Source of the DNA: Conchocele bisecta
Taxonomy: Eukaryota > Mollusca > Bivalvia > Lucinida > Thyasiridae
NCBI GenBank assembly: GCA_029237695.1
Contig: CM055265.1
Location: 119,179,078-119,243,077, forward strand
Direction: 5' to 3'
Length of the DNA stretch: 64,000 nt
Position numbers and translations under genes: made by a program. The notes under the pieces were generated by a model that worked only from the letters and a program-made list of their open reading frames with translations, searched no databases and was not told the origin of the DNA. Within the stretch, counting starts at the first letter, position 1. The number at the start of each line of letters is the position of its first letter. Below are positions 43,361 to 54,510 of this stretch, piece after piece.

Positions 43361-44022
43361 ATGCGTTCAACAAGGTATCAAATTGGATACTAATGTACTG
43401 ATATCAATGAAAATAGAAACAACCCATGCAGCGGTCCTAATATCGTCATATATCTTCAATTAAACCACTTCACACAGGGCCATGATAAAAACACATTTTT
43501 ATTTGTTATAGTATCTTTTAAAAAAATCCTGATATGTCCCTTTAAGAGCCATCTCATTTGGATTTAGTCATCATTTACAGTGTTTGCAAAACATTGACAA
43601 CATACAGTGAAATCCTAATGAGACCGCTCATTATAGGAGCCAGTTAATCTGGATCTACGCTGTTCGGCCTGATTATGTCGGGTTGATTTTCTCATTGTCG
43701 GACTGATAATGTGATTTCTATTGTCCTACCGGCTACAGTTACCTACATTACTGATGTTATCAAAATAATTGAGTATCAAGTTATGTGATACCTTACTTTA
43801 CACATAGATCCGAATCTGTCAATCTGTGTGTCATAACGGCTCATTACTGTCATGTAATTGAGGTCCAATCATGTCAAGTTCTTAAACACCTGTCTACAGG
43901 TGTCGGTCGTCGATGATTATAGTAGCTCTTCATGTTTAAATTATTCTTTCCGTGATTTATTCGGGTCTCGGATTTTGTCAACTACAGAAATGGAATACTT
44001 TATAGAGCTTATGAGTTATGCA

Positions 44023-44212
44023 AATTTGTTATCATTGGATGCTATATGTTATGGAATTATCTGAATTTGTCATCATTCAATGTTATATTTTATGGAATTA
44101 TCTGAATTTGTCACGACATTCGATGTTATATTTTATGGAATTATCCAAATTTTTCATCATTGGATGTTATATCGTATAGAATTATCCGAATTTGTCATCA
44201 TTGGATGTTTAT
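44023..44212. repeat. Tandem repeat of about 41-44 bp, 4.5 copies
   Basis: CATCATTGGATGTTATATTT, ATGGAATTATCTGAATTTGT. It is followed by a P-type hairpin (CAGTGCAACCTCTCTACA ... TTGTAGAGAGGCGACCATT) at 44218-44286. Confidence 0.85.
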
Positions 44213-44418
44213 TTACACAGTGCAACCTCTCTACAATGGACATGCATTGGATTCATTATAGCTGGCTGTTGTAGAGAGGCGACCATTCATCGAGATTTAA
44301 CTGTATAACTGTACATATAGGGTGATTTCGGCCACAGTGCTATTGCTATGTCTACCCTTGTCCGCTTCCACAGAGGGACCTAATGTTTTTACTGATGTCA
44401 GAAATTATATGATTGAAT

Positions 44419-44489
44419 GGCGAACAGCGTAGGCCTTGATCAGACTGCGCGGATGCGCAGGCTGATCTGGGACTAAGCTGATCGCGAAT
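44419..44489. repeat. L hairpin (stem GCGCGGATGCGC)
   Basis: GGCGAACAGCGTAGGCCTTG, ATCAGACTGCGC, GGAT, GCGCAGGCTGAT, CTGGGACTAAGCTGATCGCG. One inner mismatch pair. Confidence 0.8.
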
Positions 44490-44702
44490 GTCATAAGGTA
44501 CGTTTTATAATTTATTTTCCACTTTCAAAATGCTAATAATTATACAATCCCACGATTCTGCGTAATTGCTAGCTTAATGTGGAAACATGGAGTGTAGTTC
44601 CTGATTATCCATCACAATCATTATACAACAACCTCTTTCATGTGGTATACCCATTCACAGATACAGAGCCTACATACAGAGCCAGTGCCTAATTTGGAGG
44701 TA

Positions 44703-44820
44703 AATTTCTTATTTCTCCATCAAAAATGGCAAGTTGGGAGTGCTTTAGAATCGTCTCAATGAGACGATTCTAAAGCACTCCCAACTTGCCATTTTTGATG
44801 AAGAAATAACAAAATTTCAC
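44703..44820. repeat. Hairpin with GAATCGTCTC apex and its own arms
   Basis: TTTCTTATTTCTCCATCAAA, AATGGCAAGTTGGGAGTGCT, then TTAGAATCGTCTCAATGAGA and the exact complement. The arms are unlike those of T1-T4, but the apex is the same motif. Confidence 0.85.
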
Positions 44821-44871
44821 CCCAAGTTGGTCAAATTACACACCTTAACTGGAGCTCTGAGATATCTAAAT

Positions 44872-45056
44872 TTACCCATTTTTTTTTATTTTCTTCATTT
44901 CTCAATGAAAGTATATGTTGTTACCAATCATTTGAACTGTCTCAATGAGACGTTTTGAATGAGTGGTCACAACATATACTTCTGTGCATAAAAAAAGAAA
45001 AATATTTAAAACTTTCAATCAGAAGAATTGTGTATGTTCAGCATGAAAAGGGTTAC
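44872..45056. repeat. T3-type hairpin with altered arms
   Basis: CTCAATGAAAGTATATGTTG, TTGAACTGTCTCAATGAGAC, GAGTGGTCACAACATATACT, then TTCAGCATGAAAAGGGTTA. The left TTAACCCATTTCATGC end is missing. Confidence 0.8.
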
Positions 45057-45493
45057 CATAAGTCTGATCTTGTGTCATAGTGTTGGACGTGGTTTTAACT
45101 GATGCTTCGTTGCCGAAACACATTGATCTGGGTCTGGTAGCGAGTACCAAAAACACTCGTCAAACCACGTAAACGTGCAGGTTGATCGTGGACATGAAAA
45201 AATTGGGATGTACATTTTCTCAATCAGTATAATAATCAGTCGTGACGTTCTATAAACTTATCAAACCGTGGACTGCTCCTGCGATACATTGTATACGCAA
45301 CCCATTGTGGGTGACCAGTGATCAGTCGCGATCAGCGCGATCAGCGTGTATCAGTTATTGGTGATTGCCTATCACCATGCCGGGATACAATACGACCAGG
45401 TGGGTACCGAAACTCGACACACGTGGCTCATTACCGTATATCAAACCAACTCCACCTACTAGTTAGCAGGCCATGCTGGTGGTCCACTCATAC

Positions 45494-45723
45494 ATTAACA
45501 CATTTCAGTCTAAGGATGCAATAATTTTTGTTGAAAAAATCTCATTATTTTGTTTATTTCTTTATAAAGGTATATGTTGTTACCACTCATTTGAACCGTC
45601 TCGTCGAGATGGTTCATATGAGTGGTAACAACATATATTTTCGAGATGAAATAAACAAAATAGGATATTTTTCCCGAGAAAGTTTCATACGACTAGAATT
45701 GTATCCCGTCTTTAATGGGTTAA
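45494..45723. repeat. TTAA hairpin element T3 (complete)
   Basis: TTAACACATTTCAGTCTAAG to CGTCTTTAATGGGTTAA. The arm is GTATATGTTGTTACCACTCA. The apex is GAACCGTCTCGTCGAGATGGTTC with one mismatch. Confidence 0.85.
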
Positions 45724-46038
45724 ATATATGATTCTATTAACACTTAACATCACTAAGTAACTGAAATGAACTGTTCCTTATTATTTTTCAGACTATTACA
45801 TTCGTAAGAAATGGGTATAAAAATGAAAACTAGACAGAAATGGTGCAGATCCCGATGAGATGGCTTGTTATCAGGGTCTGCACTGTTCGCCATTCAATCA
45901 GTGAAACGCCGCTGAATTAATAGCTGAATTCCCAAAACAAATTGTATCCAAATACATTGTATATCGTTATTGTGATAAACAAGTACAACCATACTGACTG
46001 TAAATATTTGGAAATGCCTTGCTGTGGGAAATCTTATA

Positions 46039-46295
46039 TTAACCCATTCAACACCAAAGGCCTGAAGAGTGGTATTGGCAAATAGTGTAGATCCAGATGA
46101 GCCGGCTCGTGACGGCTTGACGAGCCGTCTCATCAGGATCTGCACTTTTTGCAAGTAATTTTCATATTTTTGAGAACAAAAACACCCCCCTTTTCATAAA
46201 TGGACTAGCTGGAAAATCATTTTGTGACGGTTGTATTGATTGCAAAATTAACATACCAAAATCCATTCCAGTTACCTATAGGGGTAAAGGGTTAA
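46039..46295. repeat. TTAA hairpin element T2 (complete)
   Basis: TTAACCCATTCAACACCAAA to GGGGTAAAGGGTTAA. The core GATGAGCCGGCTCGTGACGG carries an extra CTTGACGAGCC. An L-like hairpin fragment (GTGCAGATCCCGATGAGATG) lies upstream near 45842. Confidence 0.88.
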
Positions 46296-46821
46296 TGTGC
46301 GTTTCCCAGAATAAATTGTGTCCGAATATATGGTGTTTTTACGGTATTACACCTGGTACCCGTGCCCACTTCATTCCGTCTTTGTAGATTCAATTGTGAG
46401 GCTGTTTTGAATTACTTCTTGATAAATCGATATTTAATGACTTTGTACCCTGTTTTGTTACATCCAAACACACATTACCATTGTGTCTCGTCTCTGTCCA
46501 GTCCGGTCAAAGAACTTTCACAAAAAAATGTTTCAATGATTACACAACTATTTCAACAATGGTAATTCATGAAATCATTAGTCAGCCGTGTACAAAAGGG
46601 ATCATTTGTGACACTGTTAGAAAGTCAGATAATTTATCTACCACAACTGAGTTGTATACAACAATAATGAATTTTACACAATTCATAATTATGTTTTAAA
46701 TATACGCAATCCATTTTCAAAAATAGACCATTATGTGGCTACTGTCTCCCTTGGCAAATTTCATGACAAAAAAACAACCTCATGCTATGATGAACAGTGT
46801 ATATCCTGATCATGACATTTT

Positions 46822-47165
46822 TTTCGAGCCCGCTTAGTGATCACAATGACGTCCGAGTGTCTGTGCGTCCGTCCGTCTGTGTGTCCGTCCGGGCACACAT
46901 TAGGATACTTATGGGGTAGGGGGCGTGGTCTTAGACAATGGGTTAGGGTTAGAACACAATGGAACTTAATCCGTACCCCGTAAGCCTATTGTGTCTTACG
47001 GGGTATTTCCTTTGATCTTTTATATAGCAAGTACCCCCTAAGGTCCGAAATGTAAGTTCGTCCGTCCGTCCGTCCGTCCGAAATCTGCATTAAAGTTTTT
47101 AAAAATACCATCAAATGCCTCGGCAGGCTTGACATGCGGGCCGCGGCCATCATTACATTTTTTTG
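46822..47165. mobile_element. Element O-type, two fused pieces
   Basis: TTTTTCGAGCCCGCTTAGTG, GTGCGTCCGTCCGTC, then GTTCGTCCGTCCGTCCGTCC, GCATTAAAGTTTTTAAAAAT and GACATGCGGGCCGCGGCCAT. The second piece matches the insert at 31.9 kb. No coding sequence. Confidence 0.65.
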
Positions 47166-47487
47166 ACAGAATGGCAGAATTGCATAGCCGCACAACGTGA
47201 TTAGAACTTACACTATCATTTATTATATTGAACGCTTTTAAATTGATCAGTTATACTACTCTCAGAGTCCACTAGCTGAACAAAATCAGCCGCTACACTG
47301 GTAAAAACCTGGAACTGACCCCATTTTAATAATGCATCAAATATATCACTTCTGCTTCACTTCACACATAATGGTCACTTCCTGTATCATCAGCTAAAAG
47401 CTTTTCCCTACATCCAGCACCTACAGGGGGTGACTGGTGTTCCAATTCCTGAGATACATGTCACTTGCCATGAGCAAAAGGGGCTTG

Positions 47488-47650
47488 CAACCCTCGCTAC
47501 GTGGGAGACGAAAATAGTTGTCTGCTGTTTTTTCATTTTTTGCCTTAATTCTTAACAAAAAACACATGTTTTGGCAGCACATGAGAATCGTCTCCAGTGG
47601 AGACGATTCTCATGTGCTGTCAAAACAGGTTTTTATCGAAAAATATTGAA
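47488..47650. repeat. TTAA hairpin element T1, GTCTCC core, ends lost
   Basis: GCAACCCTCGCTACGTGGGA, apex CATGAGAATCGTCTCC/GGAGACGATTCTCATG perfect. The right arm stops at GAAAAATATTGAAA. Confidence 0.82.
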
Positions 47651-47861
47651 ATCCAAAGGTCTTGTTTACTGTTGCATAGAAAACACGTTTTTGATGATGT
47701 TAACAAAAAAGTAATATTTTATGTGTCGGGGTTCAAGAGTGCTAATTGATCAGGAGCTACACTGGTCGGAAAGTCAGTAAGCCACAGTTTGTTGTGGCAG
47801 GTCAAGTTGGTATATCATACTGTATTATCCTCCTGACAATACAAGACATGTCCAAGAAATG

Positions 47862-47998
47862 TCTATACTTTAATGATGTACATTGAATATAGCATATGTA
47901 ACAAAGGGCCATACAGCCATAATAATGGCCCTTTGATACATATGCTATATTCAATGTACATCATTAAAGTATAGACATTTCTTGGACATTTCTTGTGT
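47862..47998. repeat. Long near-perfect palindrome (about 60-bp arms)
   Basis: TCCAAGAAATGTCTATACTT, TAATGATGTACATTGAATAT and AGCATATGTAACAAAGGGCC are repeated inverted without visible mismatch except at the apex (GGGCCATACAGCCATAATAA). Single copy in this window. Confidence 0.9.
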
Positions 47999-48008
47999 CT
48001 TGAAACTG

Positions 48009-48119
48009 TACTTGTGACTGGAGAGATGGGCTTATGGTATTTGTGACCAGTGTAGAACCAAATCAGTATGCACTAGTCACAAATCCCGTAAGCCCCATTT
48101 CTCAAGTCACAGCCACAGA
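48009..48119. repeat. Family F element, short form
   Basis: TGTGACTGGAGAGATGGGCT to TTTCTCAAGTCACAGCCACA; the inner L hairpin is nearly gone. Confidence 0.75.
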
Positions 48120-48173
48120 TGTGAGAATGACTGAAGAAATGAGGCCTATATCAATTGTGCCCAGTCTTGCTCC

Positions 48174-48390
48174 TTAACCATTTCACCACCACATGCCTGT
48201 ATAGTGGTATTGGCAAATAGTGTAGATCCAGAGGAGACGTCTCGTCTAGATCTGCACTTTTTGCAAAGAATTTTCTTATTTTTGAGAACAAAAACACCCT
48301 CTTTTCATAAATGTACTAGCATGAAAATCATTTTGTGACCATTGGATTGATTGCAAAATTAACATATCAACATAGGGGTGAAAGGGTGAA
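48174..48390. repeat. TTAA hairpin element T2, core shortened
   Basis: TTAACCATTTCACCACCACA to GGGGTGAAAGGGTGAA. The core reads GATCCAGAGGAGACGTCTCG / TCTAGATCTGCAC. Confidence 0.8.
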
Positions 48391-48396
48391 TTATCT

Positions 48397-48531
48397 GGTA
48401 GCACACTCAGTCTGATATCTGTAGCACACTCAGTCTGATATCTGTAGCACACTCAGTCTGATATCTGTAGCACACTCAGTCTGATATCTGTAGCACACTC
48501 AGTCTGATATCTGTAGCACACTCAGTCTGAT
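48397..48531. repeat. Tandem repeat, 23-bp unit, 6 copies
   Basis: CTGTAGCACACTCAGTCTGA then TAT, repeated without differences in the inner units, which points to recent expansion. It starts a few bases after a T2 element. Confidence 0.95.
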
Positions 48532-48902
48532 ACAGATTCTTAGAAGACACATTTCACTCACTGAATGGCAAACAGTGCAAACCCTGAACGTGGATGCGCA
48601 CTCAGATCTGTTCCTATTTTGGTCACGGCAACCGATCGAGTCAGACCCTATATATTTCTCTAGAGACAGTCATAGATCAGTAACCCATAGAGTCTGACAT
48701 TGTCTGTGACAATATACAGGATATGAGCAAGACTTTACAAGGTTTCTGGGCTATATTTTAGACCACACTCACCACAAAATGGACTTGTCAACCTCATATT
48801 GTCTTTAGCACTTTTGTAGTCTGATCAGCTAGGCTCTACGATGTTTGCTATGTAACCAGAAAATACTACTGTTTTAATGAACGATTTACTTGTGATCATC
48901 AT

Positions 48903-49140
48903 TAACCGTTTCAACACTACAGCCCTCTATAGTGGTAATCGCAAACAGTGTAGATCCAGATGAGCCGACTGTCTCGTCAGGATTTGTACTTTTTGCAAAT
49001 AATTTTCATATTATTTGAGAACAGAAAACACTCCCTTTTCGTAAATGGACTAGTCTGAAAATCATTTTGTGACTATTGCACTGGTTGAAAAATTAACATA
49101 TCAATAGTCTATTCCAGTTACTTAGGGGTGAAAGGGTTAA
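48903..49140. repeat. TTAA hairpin element T2 (complete ends)
   Basis: TTAACCGTTTCAACACTACA to GGGGTGAAAGGGTTAA. The core GTAGATCCAGATGAGCCGAC has lost most of its apex. A P-type pair (CAGTAGAACTTCTCTAAACT ... GTTGTTCCACTGTATTG) follows at 49259-49385. Confidence 0.85.
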
Positions 49141-49702
49141 TGAGACGGGCAGCGCAAAACAAACTTGTCAGACTGATAGTTTGCAAGTCTGATCAGGATC
49201 TACACTGTTGGCTTAGATTAACAAATCTCCATTTCTTGGAGTGTTCATTTGCCTAAAATGCAGTAGAACTTCTCTAAACTGGACACCCGGGTGTCCGTGT
49301 CCGGTGTAGAGTTGTTCCACTGTATTGATGTGAAACCTCTCTAAACCAGGCAATGGGAGGTCCACAAGATGTCTCGTTTAGAGAAGCTCAGCTAAAATTA
49401 ATTACATTTTCCATCTTTTAGCAGAATGTACGTGGTATTGATTTTTTTCCATCAGTTAAAAATCCTCGAAAACTTATTTCTTTCTTTCACTAGCAGTATA
49501 GATGCTCACTGTCCATACATGTGTAGATATCGCCATGGTTATTGCATACAGCACGTCCACAGAGACTTTGGTCATTGTCACATACGGAGGTCGTTGTCAC
49601 AGTGTCGTCAATCGGTCTCGTGAGATTTCCGAACAATGGTATAATTGTAGAAATAATTCTGATGTAGGGATGAGAAATTGTATAATACAAGCAGGTAGCA
49701 TA

Positions 49703-49928
49703 TTAACCCATTTCATGTTGAGGATATGCCATTTTGTTTGGGGAAAATCGTAAATATTTTCTTTAAATGTGCTTCAAAGCATATGTCGCGACCACCATTT
49801 GAACCATCTCATCTAGACGGTTCAAATGAGTGGTCGCAACATATACTTTCATTGATAAATAAACAAAAATAAAAGTAAAATATTTAAAAAAATTCATACC
49901 CGCATATATTCCGCATATATTGGGTTAA
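49703..49928. repeat. TTAA hairpin element T3 (complete)
   Basis: TTAACCCATTTCATGTTGAG to CGCATATATTGGGTTAA. The apex is GAACCATCTCATCTAGACGGTTC with a paired arm GCATATGTCGCGACCACC/GTGGTCGCAACATATAC. Confidence 0.88.
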
Positions 49929-50138
49929 AATGCTCTTTCAACACTACAGGCCTCTACCAATGTTTGCAAACAGTGTAGATCCAGATGAATCGGCTTGAAA
50001 CAAGCAGTCTAATCAGGATCTGCACCATTTGTGGATATTTTCTTATTTCTAAAAACAATACCCCTTTCTGATAAATAGAATAGTCTGAGAAATAACATGC
50101 CAGTGCCCATTTCAATGATTTACGGGTGAAAAAGTTAA
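49925..50138. repeat. TTAA hairpin element T2 joined to the preceding T3
   Basis: TTAAAATGCTCTTTCAACAC to GGTGAAAAAGTTAA. The core GTAGATCCAGATGAATCGGC is decayed (AACAAGCAGTCTAATCAGGA). It shares or abuts the TTAA of T3. Confidence 0.75.
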
Positions 50139-50175
50139 TTGATTGCTATTTATTGGATGGCTCGTTAAACTGTAT

Positions 50176-50245
50176 TTCGTCCAGTGTAGACCCTGATCAG
50201 GCTGCGCAAATGCGCAGCCTGATCTGGGTCTACACTGGTCACAAA
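50176..50245. repeat. L hairpin (stem GGCTGCGCA)
   Basis: CCAGTGTAGACCCTGATCAG, GCTGCGCA, AA, TGCGCAGC, CTGATCTGGGTCTACACTGG. The inner arm pair is perfect (GGCTGC/GCAGCC). Confidence 0.9.
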
Positions 50246-50784
50246 GACAATAGGCCTGTCCGATTGTGGACAATATACGGTGATGTTCCATGGTTGCTAG
50301 GCAACAAAACATATTATGTAATACACACTTTGAAATGGATTAATCAAATCACTAATAAGTTTTAACAAATTATGAATATTTTAGAAATGACGTAACCGCC
50401 ATCCAGCCTGGATTATGTTCCAAGTGTCGTTACTTTAATGAATGCCCCTCATAATTCCGACAGCTCCATTAATTATCATCTATATCAGGGCCGACCATAA
50501 ATTGTTTAGTGTCATTTTGTTGTGACGATGTACAATAATTATCGGCAAGTGGGAGATGTATCTAGATACATGATCTCTGGTATAATTATAGCTGGGAGAT
50601 TGGTGCCATTTAGATCGCCAGTGGGAAATGGTGAACCATACGTGTGATTTGAGACATATGTAGGTTTCGATCATTCTGCACAGTCATTTATCCACACAGT
50701 CTGATCCCAGCCTACTCTGTTCGGCCATAATGATTGTATAGAAAATATGTATTAATGTTCGTATTTATCGCCACAAAAAAAAAC

Positions 50785-50852
50785 ATGCTGGATGGAGGAA
50801 TCAAACCCGTGACACTGACTTTATTAGCCCGACGAAACGGTACAACATATTT
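50785..50852 (-). repeat. tRNA-like fragment
   Basis: On the minus strand, CGTCGGGCTAATAAAGTCAG then TGTCACGGGTTTGATTCCTC looks like an anticodon arm followed by a T-arm with B-box GGTTTGATTCC. A T-rich tail follows. Probably a tRNA-derived SINE remnant. Confidence 0.35.
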
Positions 50853-50985
50853 TTTTATTTGTTTTTATATGTTTTATTCAGATTAAGATGAAACACTTTA
50901 AGCCACTTGGCCCCTGAATCAATACACATGTAACAACATACAATTATGGATGACAAAGACAGCAGCCGGTGTATAAACTGTAACT

Positions 50986-51229
50986 TTAACTCTTTGCATG
51001 CTGGGAAACTTGTGGGCTATAAATAGTTCAAAACTAGCAGACAAGAATTCGTCATATTTTCTTATATTTCTCCCCGTAAATATCATGAATATGTCTTGGA
51101 ATTTCATTAGAATTGAGTCCTCAGGACTCGATTCTAATGAAATTTCAAGACATATTTACAGAGAGAAATAAAACATATACTCCTAATTCGTTTGACTGAT
51201 ATTTTCGCCGCTAGCATGCAAATAGTTAA
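50986..51229. repeat. TTAA hairpin element, T3-like ends with I-like core
   Basis: TTAACTCTTTGCATGCTGGG to CTAGCATGCAAATAGTTAA. The core is TGTCTTGGAATTTCATTAGA, ATTGAGTCC, TCAGGACTCGATTCTAATGA. The arm word TTTCATTAGAATTG is the one in the family I palindromes. Confidence 0.85.
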
Positions 51230-51647
51230 GAATGAAGCTACTATGTATTGTATTCCATGCAGCTATTCCACCGTCAAACAGTGACCATAGCCCATGGAGA
51301 ATATCCTGCGGTGAAATAGCATGCTCAACAAGCAACATATATTGAGAGAAAATAACTTTTTCTTGTTAATTTGGACCCCAGCTACATCTAGGTTCACATG
51401 CCAATGTCAGCTACACTGGTCAAAATCTCAATATGCCCCTTTTTAATATGACAGGTCTATGATCTACACTGGTCGAAAATGTCCTGTTTTAGTGGAATAG
51501 CCAGGTTCTGGCTGACGGGGTGTTGGGGGTGTTGGGGGTGGTGCATGAGCACCCGGTGGTTGGGGTTCGTTCATTAGGTATTAGTACTATTACTCATCAG
51601 TGAGTGAGTTTGTTTGTGTCCGGTCCGTAGCACAGCTGGTTGACTTA

Positions 51648-51868
51648 AGTAATGGACGGAGGTCTATAAATACATTAAATATGCCTAAAAGCATCAATCA
51701 ATAAATGAAAAAAATGAAAGAATACATTTTTTTTACTCCCTCCATATAGACTTATGGGATAAGTCTATATGGAGGGAGTAAACAAATTTGGTTAGTTTAT
51801 TTGTTTTCATTTATTGATGCTTTTAGGCATATTTAATGTATTTATAGACCTCGGTCCCGTTACTTCAA
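51648..51868. repeat. Long inverted repeat around ACTCCCTCCATATAGACTTA
   Basis: TCTATAAATACATTAAATAT, GCCTAAAAGCATCAATCAAT, then a perfect TCCCTCCATATAGACTTAT hairpin, and the complementary arms. A second short hairpin (GGGGGCTAACTCC/GGAGTTAGTCCC) is at 52019-52050. Confidence 0.85.
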
Positions 51869-52198
51869 CCTGTGGTTTGTAGGGGGCATTTTTTGCCAGG
51901 AAATACAATTTATTTCAACATTAAATTGGCTACATTCTTGTGACATTAATGTGATTATTTTCACATTTCCAAAATTGTTGCATATTCACTGTGTAATTGA
52001 TGGTGCGAGTGGAAGAAGGGGGCTAACTCCATGAGGGAGTTAGTCCCTTTTTTCCACTGGCACCTTCAATTTCAATTGAATGGATTTTATAACAAACTCC
52101 TGCATTTGCACCCCTCACACACACACACCTTAAACACCCCCTCCCCTTCCACCTCCTGCCCCATCCCCAGCTACACCACTTCCATATGTGGTGTAATC

Positions 52199-52508
52199 AG
52201 GGCTCCAGATAAGGTGCGTATTGGCGTATTTTACACACTTATTTTAGCAGAATATGCATCGATTATCAAAAGTGGGAGTACAAAATACTCACAGCAATGT
52301 GAAAAATATGCATTGATTTTCAAATTGTGTAGTGAAAATACTGTAATAAAGTTAAAAATTCACTTATTTTTGCTTTTTGCAGCTCAATTAAGTGAATTTT
52401 TAAATTTGTTTTATCGTTTGTTCCCTGTTTAATAATGACAAAAATCAATAATACATTTGTAAACATAAAATATGCATTGAATTATAATACTCTTTAAATG
52501 CAATACTT
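52199..52508 (+). repeat. Family N element, short form
   Basis: GGGCTCCAGATAAGGTGCGT to ACTTATCTGGAGACCT. It lacks the extra hairpin repeats of the 38.8 kb copy. A 133-residue open frame (52031-52432) runs through it and is not a gene. Confidence 0.85.
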
Positions 52509-52918
52509 ATCTGGAGACCTAGGTGTAATGAACTTAGCTGTAATGGCACCTCTCTGGGATACCGTTAATGGAAAACGGCTTGTCTATACGGCTCAGTTGT
52601 AAGCCATTGCGAGACATTGATTTTTCTCTCGCATCGGCAATATTGACGAAATTGAACGGCGGATGGAACTTAAATAACATGTAAACAATACACTCTGTGT
52701 TGTTTCTGTTTGTTGGTGTTAATTTGTGAAGTTCTGTCACTCCGATGATAAATTAAACATGCATTGGGTCGTTAATATGTCAATACGTGAGTTGTGACAC
52801 ATTATGGATACATTTTTATGAGCAAATGAACAAGTTGTATTAAGGGACTGTCAATGACAAAAATAGCATTGTGTTTTAAATATTCATGAGCATCGGTGGA
52901 CTCTTTTGTGCTTTTGTC

Positions 52919-53420
52919 GAGAAAAATAATACAGTTCGGTGTGGGTGAAACAAAATGGAGGCAACAGATTCATAACCAGGATATTATAAGGAACAGTTTG
53001 AACAAACATGTGCAAGTGTAAAATGAATATTAATCCTTACAATGCTAAATTAAATTTTGTCGTCTGCTGTTTATTTCCTATTTTTCTCATCAACAACATG
53101 ATTTGACAGCACTTTAGAATCATTTCCAATGGAAATGATTCTAAAGTTCTGCCAAACCATGTTTTTGTTGAGAAAAATAATACAGTTCAGTGTGGGTGAA
53201 ACAAAATGGAGGCAACAGATTCATAACTAGGATATTACGAGGCCCAGTTTGAACAAACATGTGCAAGTGTAATATGAATATTAATCTTTACAATGCTAAA
53301 TTAAATTTTGTCGTCTACTGTTTATTTCCTATTTTCCATTTTTCTCATCAACAACGTGCTTTGACAGCACTTTAGAATCATTTCCAATGGAAAGTTCTGC
53401 CAAACCATGTTTTTGTTGAG
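52919..53420. repeat. 251-bp tandem duplication containing half of a T1 element
   Basis: GAGAAAAATAATACAGTTCG, AAACAAAATGGAGGCAACAG and GAACAAACATGTGCAAGTGT occur at 52919 and again at 53170. In the first unit the T1 element stops where GTTGAGAAAA begins; in the second it is complete. Confidence 0.9.
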
Positions 53421-53484
53421 AAAACAAATGAAATATGAAACAACAGCAGACGACGATTTTTGTTTCCCGCATTCTAAGGGTTAA
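53281..53484. repeat. TTAA hairpin element T1 (second duplicated copy)
   Basis: TTAATCTTTACAATGCTAAA to CATTCTAAGGGTTAA. Left arm CTTTAGAATCATTTCCAATG. The right apex arm is partly deleted (GGAAAGTTCTGCC). Confidence 0.85.
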
Positions 53485-53539
53485 ATAAACTAGATATACA
53501 TTTGGATGGCTATTAGTTTGACTGCACAGGTACATTCCT

Positions 53540-53623
53540 TCCATGAAAACACATCTTGGTATTTCATTAGAATTGTCTCCAAGGAGACAATTCTAATGAA
53601 ATACCAAGATGTGTTTTCATGGA
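53540..53623. repeat. 80-bp perfect palindrome, family I copy 2
   Basis: TCCATGAAAACACATCTTGG, apex GAATTGTCTCCAAGGAGACAATTC, mirrored. Base for base the same as 1782-1861 over the arms. Flanks TAGTTTGACTGCACAGGTAC (left) and TTAGTTTGACTATACAGGTA (right) are direct repeats, as if the palindrome split a duplicated host sequence. Confidence 0.9.
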
Positions 53624-53809
53624 ATTAGTTTGACTATACAGGTACATTTCTGTGATGCAGGTAATTATTGTAAATAATTAATTTGTGAAATAAATAAAGT
53701 GATACATATTTTTTTCAATAAAATCTGTAATTTTGTTCTGGGTGTTCAGCAATTTTATATACAAAGGACAAAGAACAAAATGTCTCGGTTACACGTGGGT
53801 TTATCCCAT

Positions 53810-54239
53810 TTAAAGGTACATGCCCACTCAGTAGGCACAAACTGTTCTTTATATCAGAGACATCATCTGAGACATTTTCTGCAAAATAAACATTCATTCA
53901 TGTATTGATTGGCAGTATTATATATTTTATATCAGACATAACTTTCCACACTGATATCAGATTTATTTTATGTATTTATTTTTTGATGTGCAATTATCAT
54001 ACTTTATGATCTGTCGAAAATATTATTTTTTTCATGTGACATATTTACTTAGTATAAATAATTAAAAAATAGCCTGATACCACCGCGAGTCACTATCAGT
54101 AAATAAAGATTACTAAATGATTATACCTATAGAGCGGCACCCGTATTTTTTAGAACTGGTGGAATAGTGACACACATATACACTTATTTAATTCATATTA
54201 AGAACATTTTGTGACTACTGAGTGGGCATGTACCTTTAA
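53810..54239 (-). repeat. Family B MITE, copy 3 (complete)
   Basis: TTTAAAGGTACATGCCCACT to GAGTGGGCATGTACCTTTAA, with the body inverted relative to the 2.97 kb copy. No coding potential. Confidence 0.88.
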
Positions 54240-54510
54240 CATATCAGTAGCTACATTCTAATCCACTCGTGAAAACATTTCTTATTTCCTTTATTCTTTT
54301 GGTTATAAATACAAACAATACAAAACGTTAACAAATAAATAAGTACAAAAATATTTTTTTTGTTGGTGATGTAATTTTCAAATTTGATACAACAAATGGT
54401 AACCATGTCACTGTAACCTAGCGACTAAAATAAAATGTCAAGGAAAAGTATTATTGACTCAATTTACAGACATCTGTGTGCTTTAGAGGTCTTAGTGGTC
54501 ATAGATTAAA

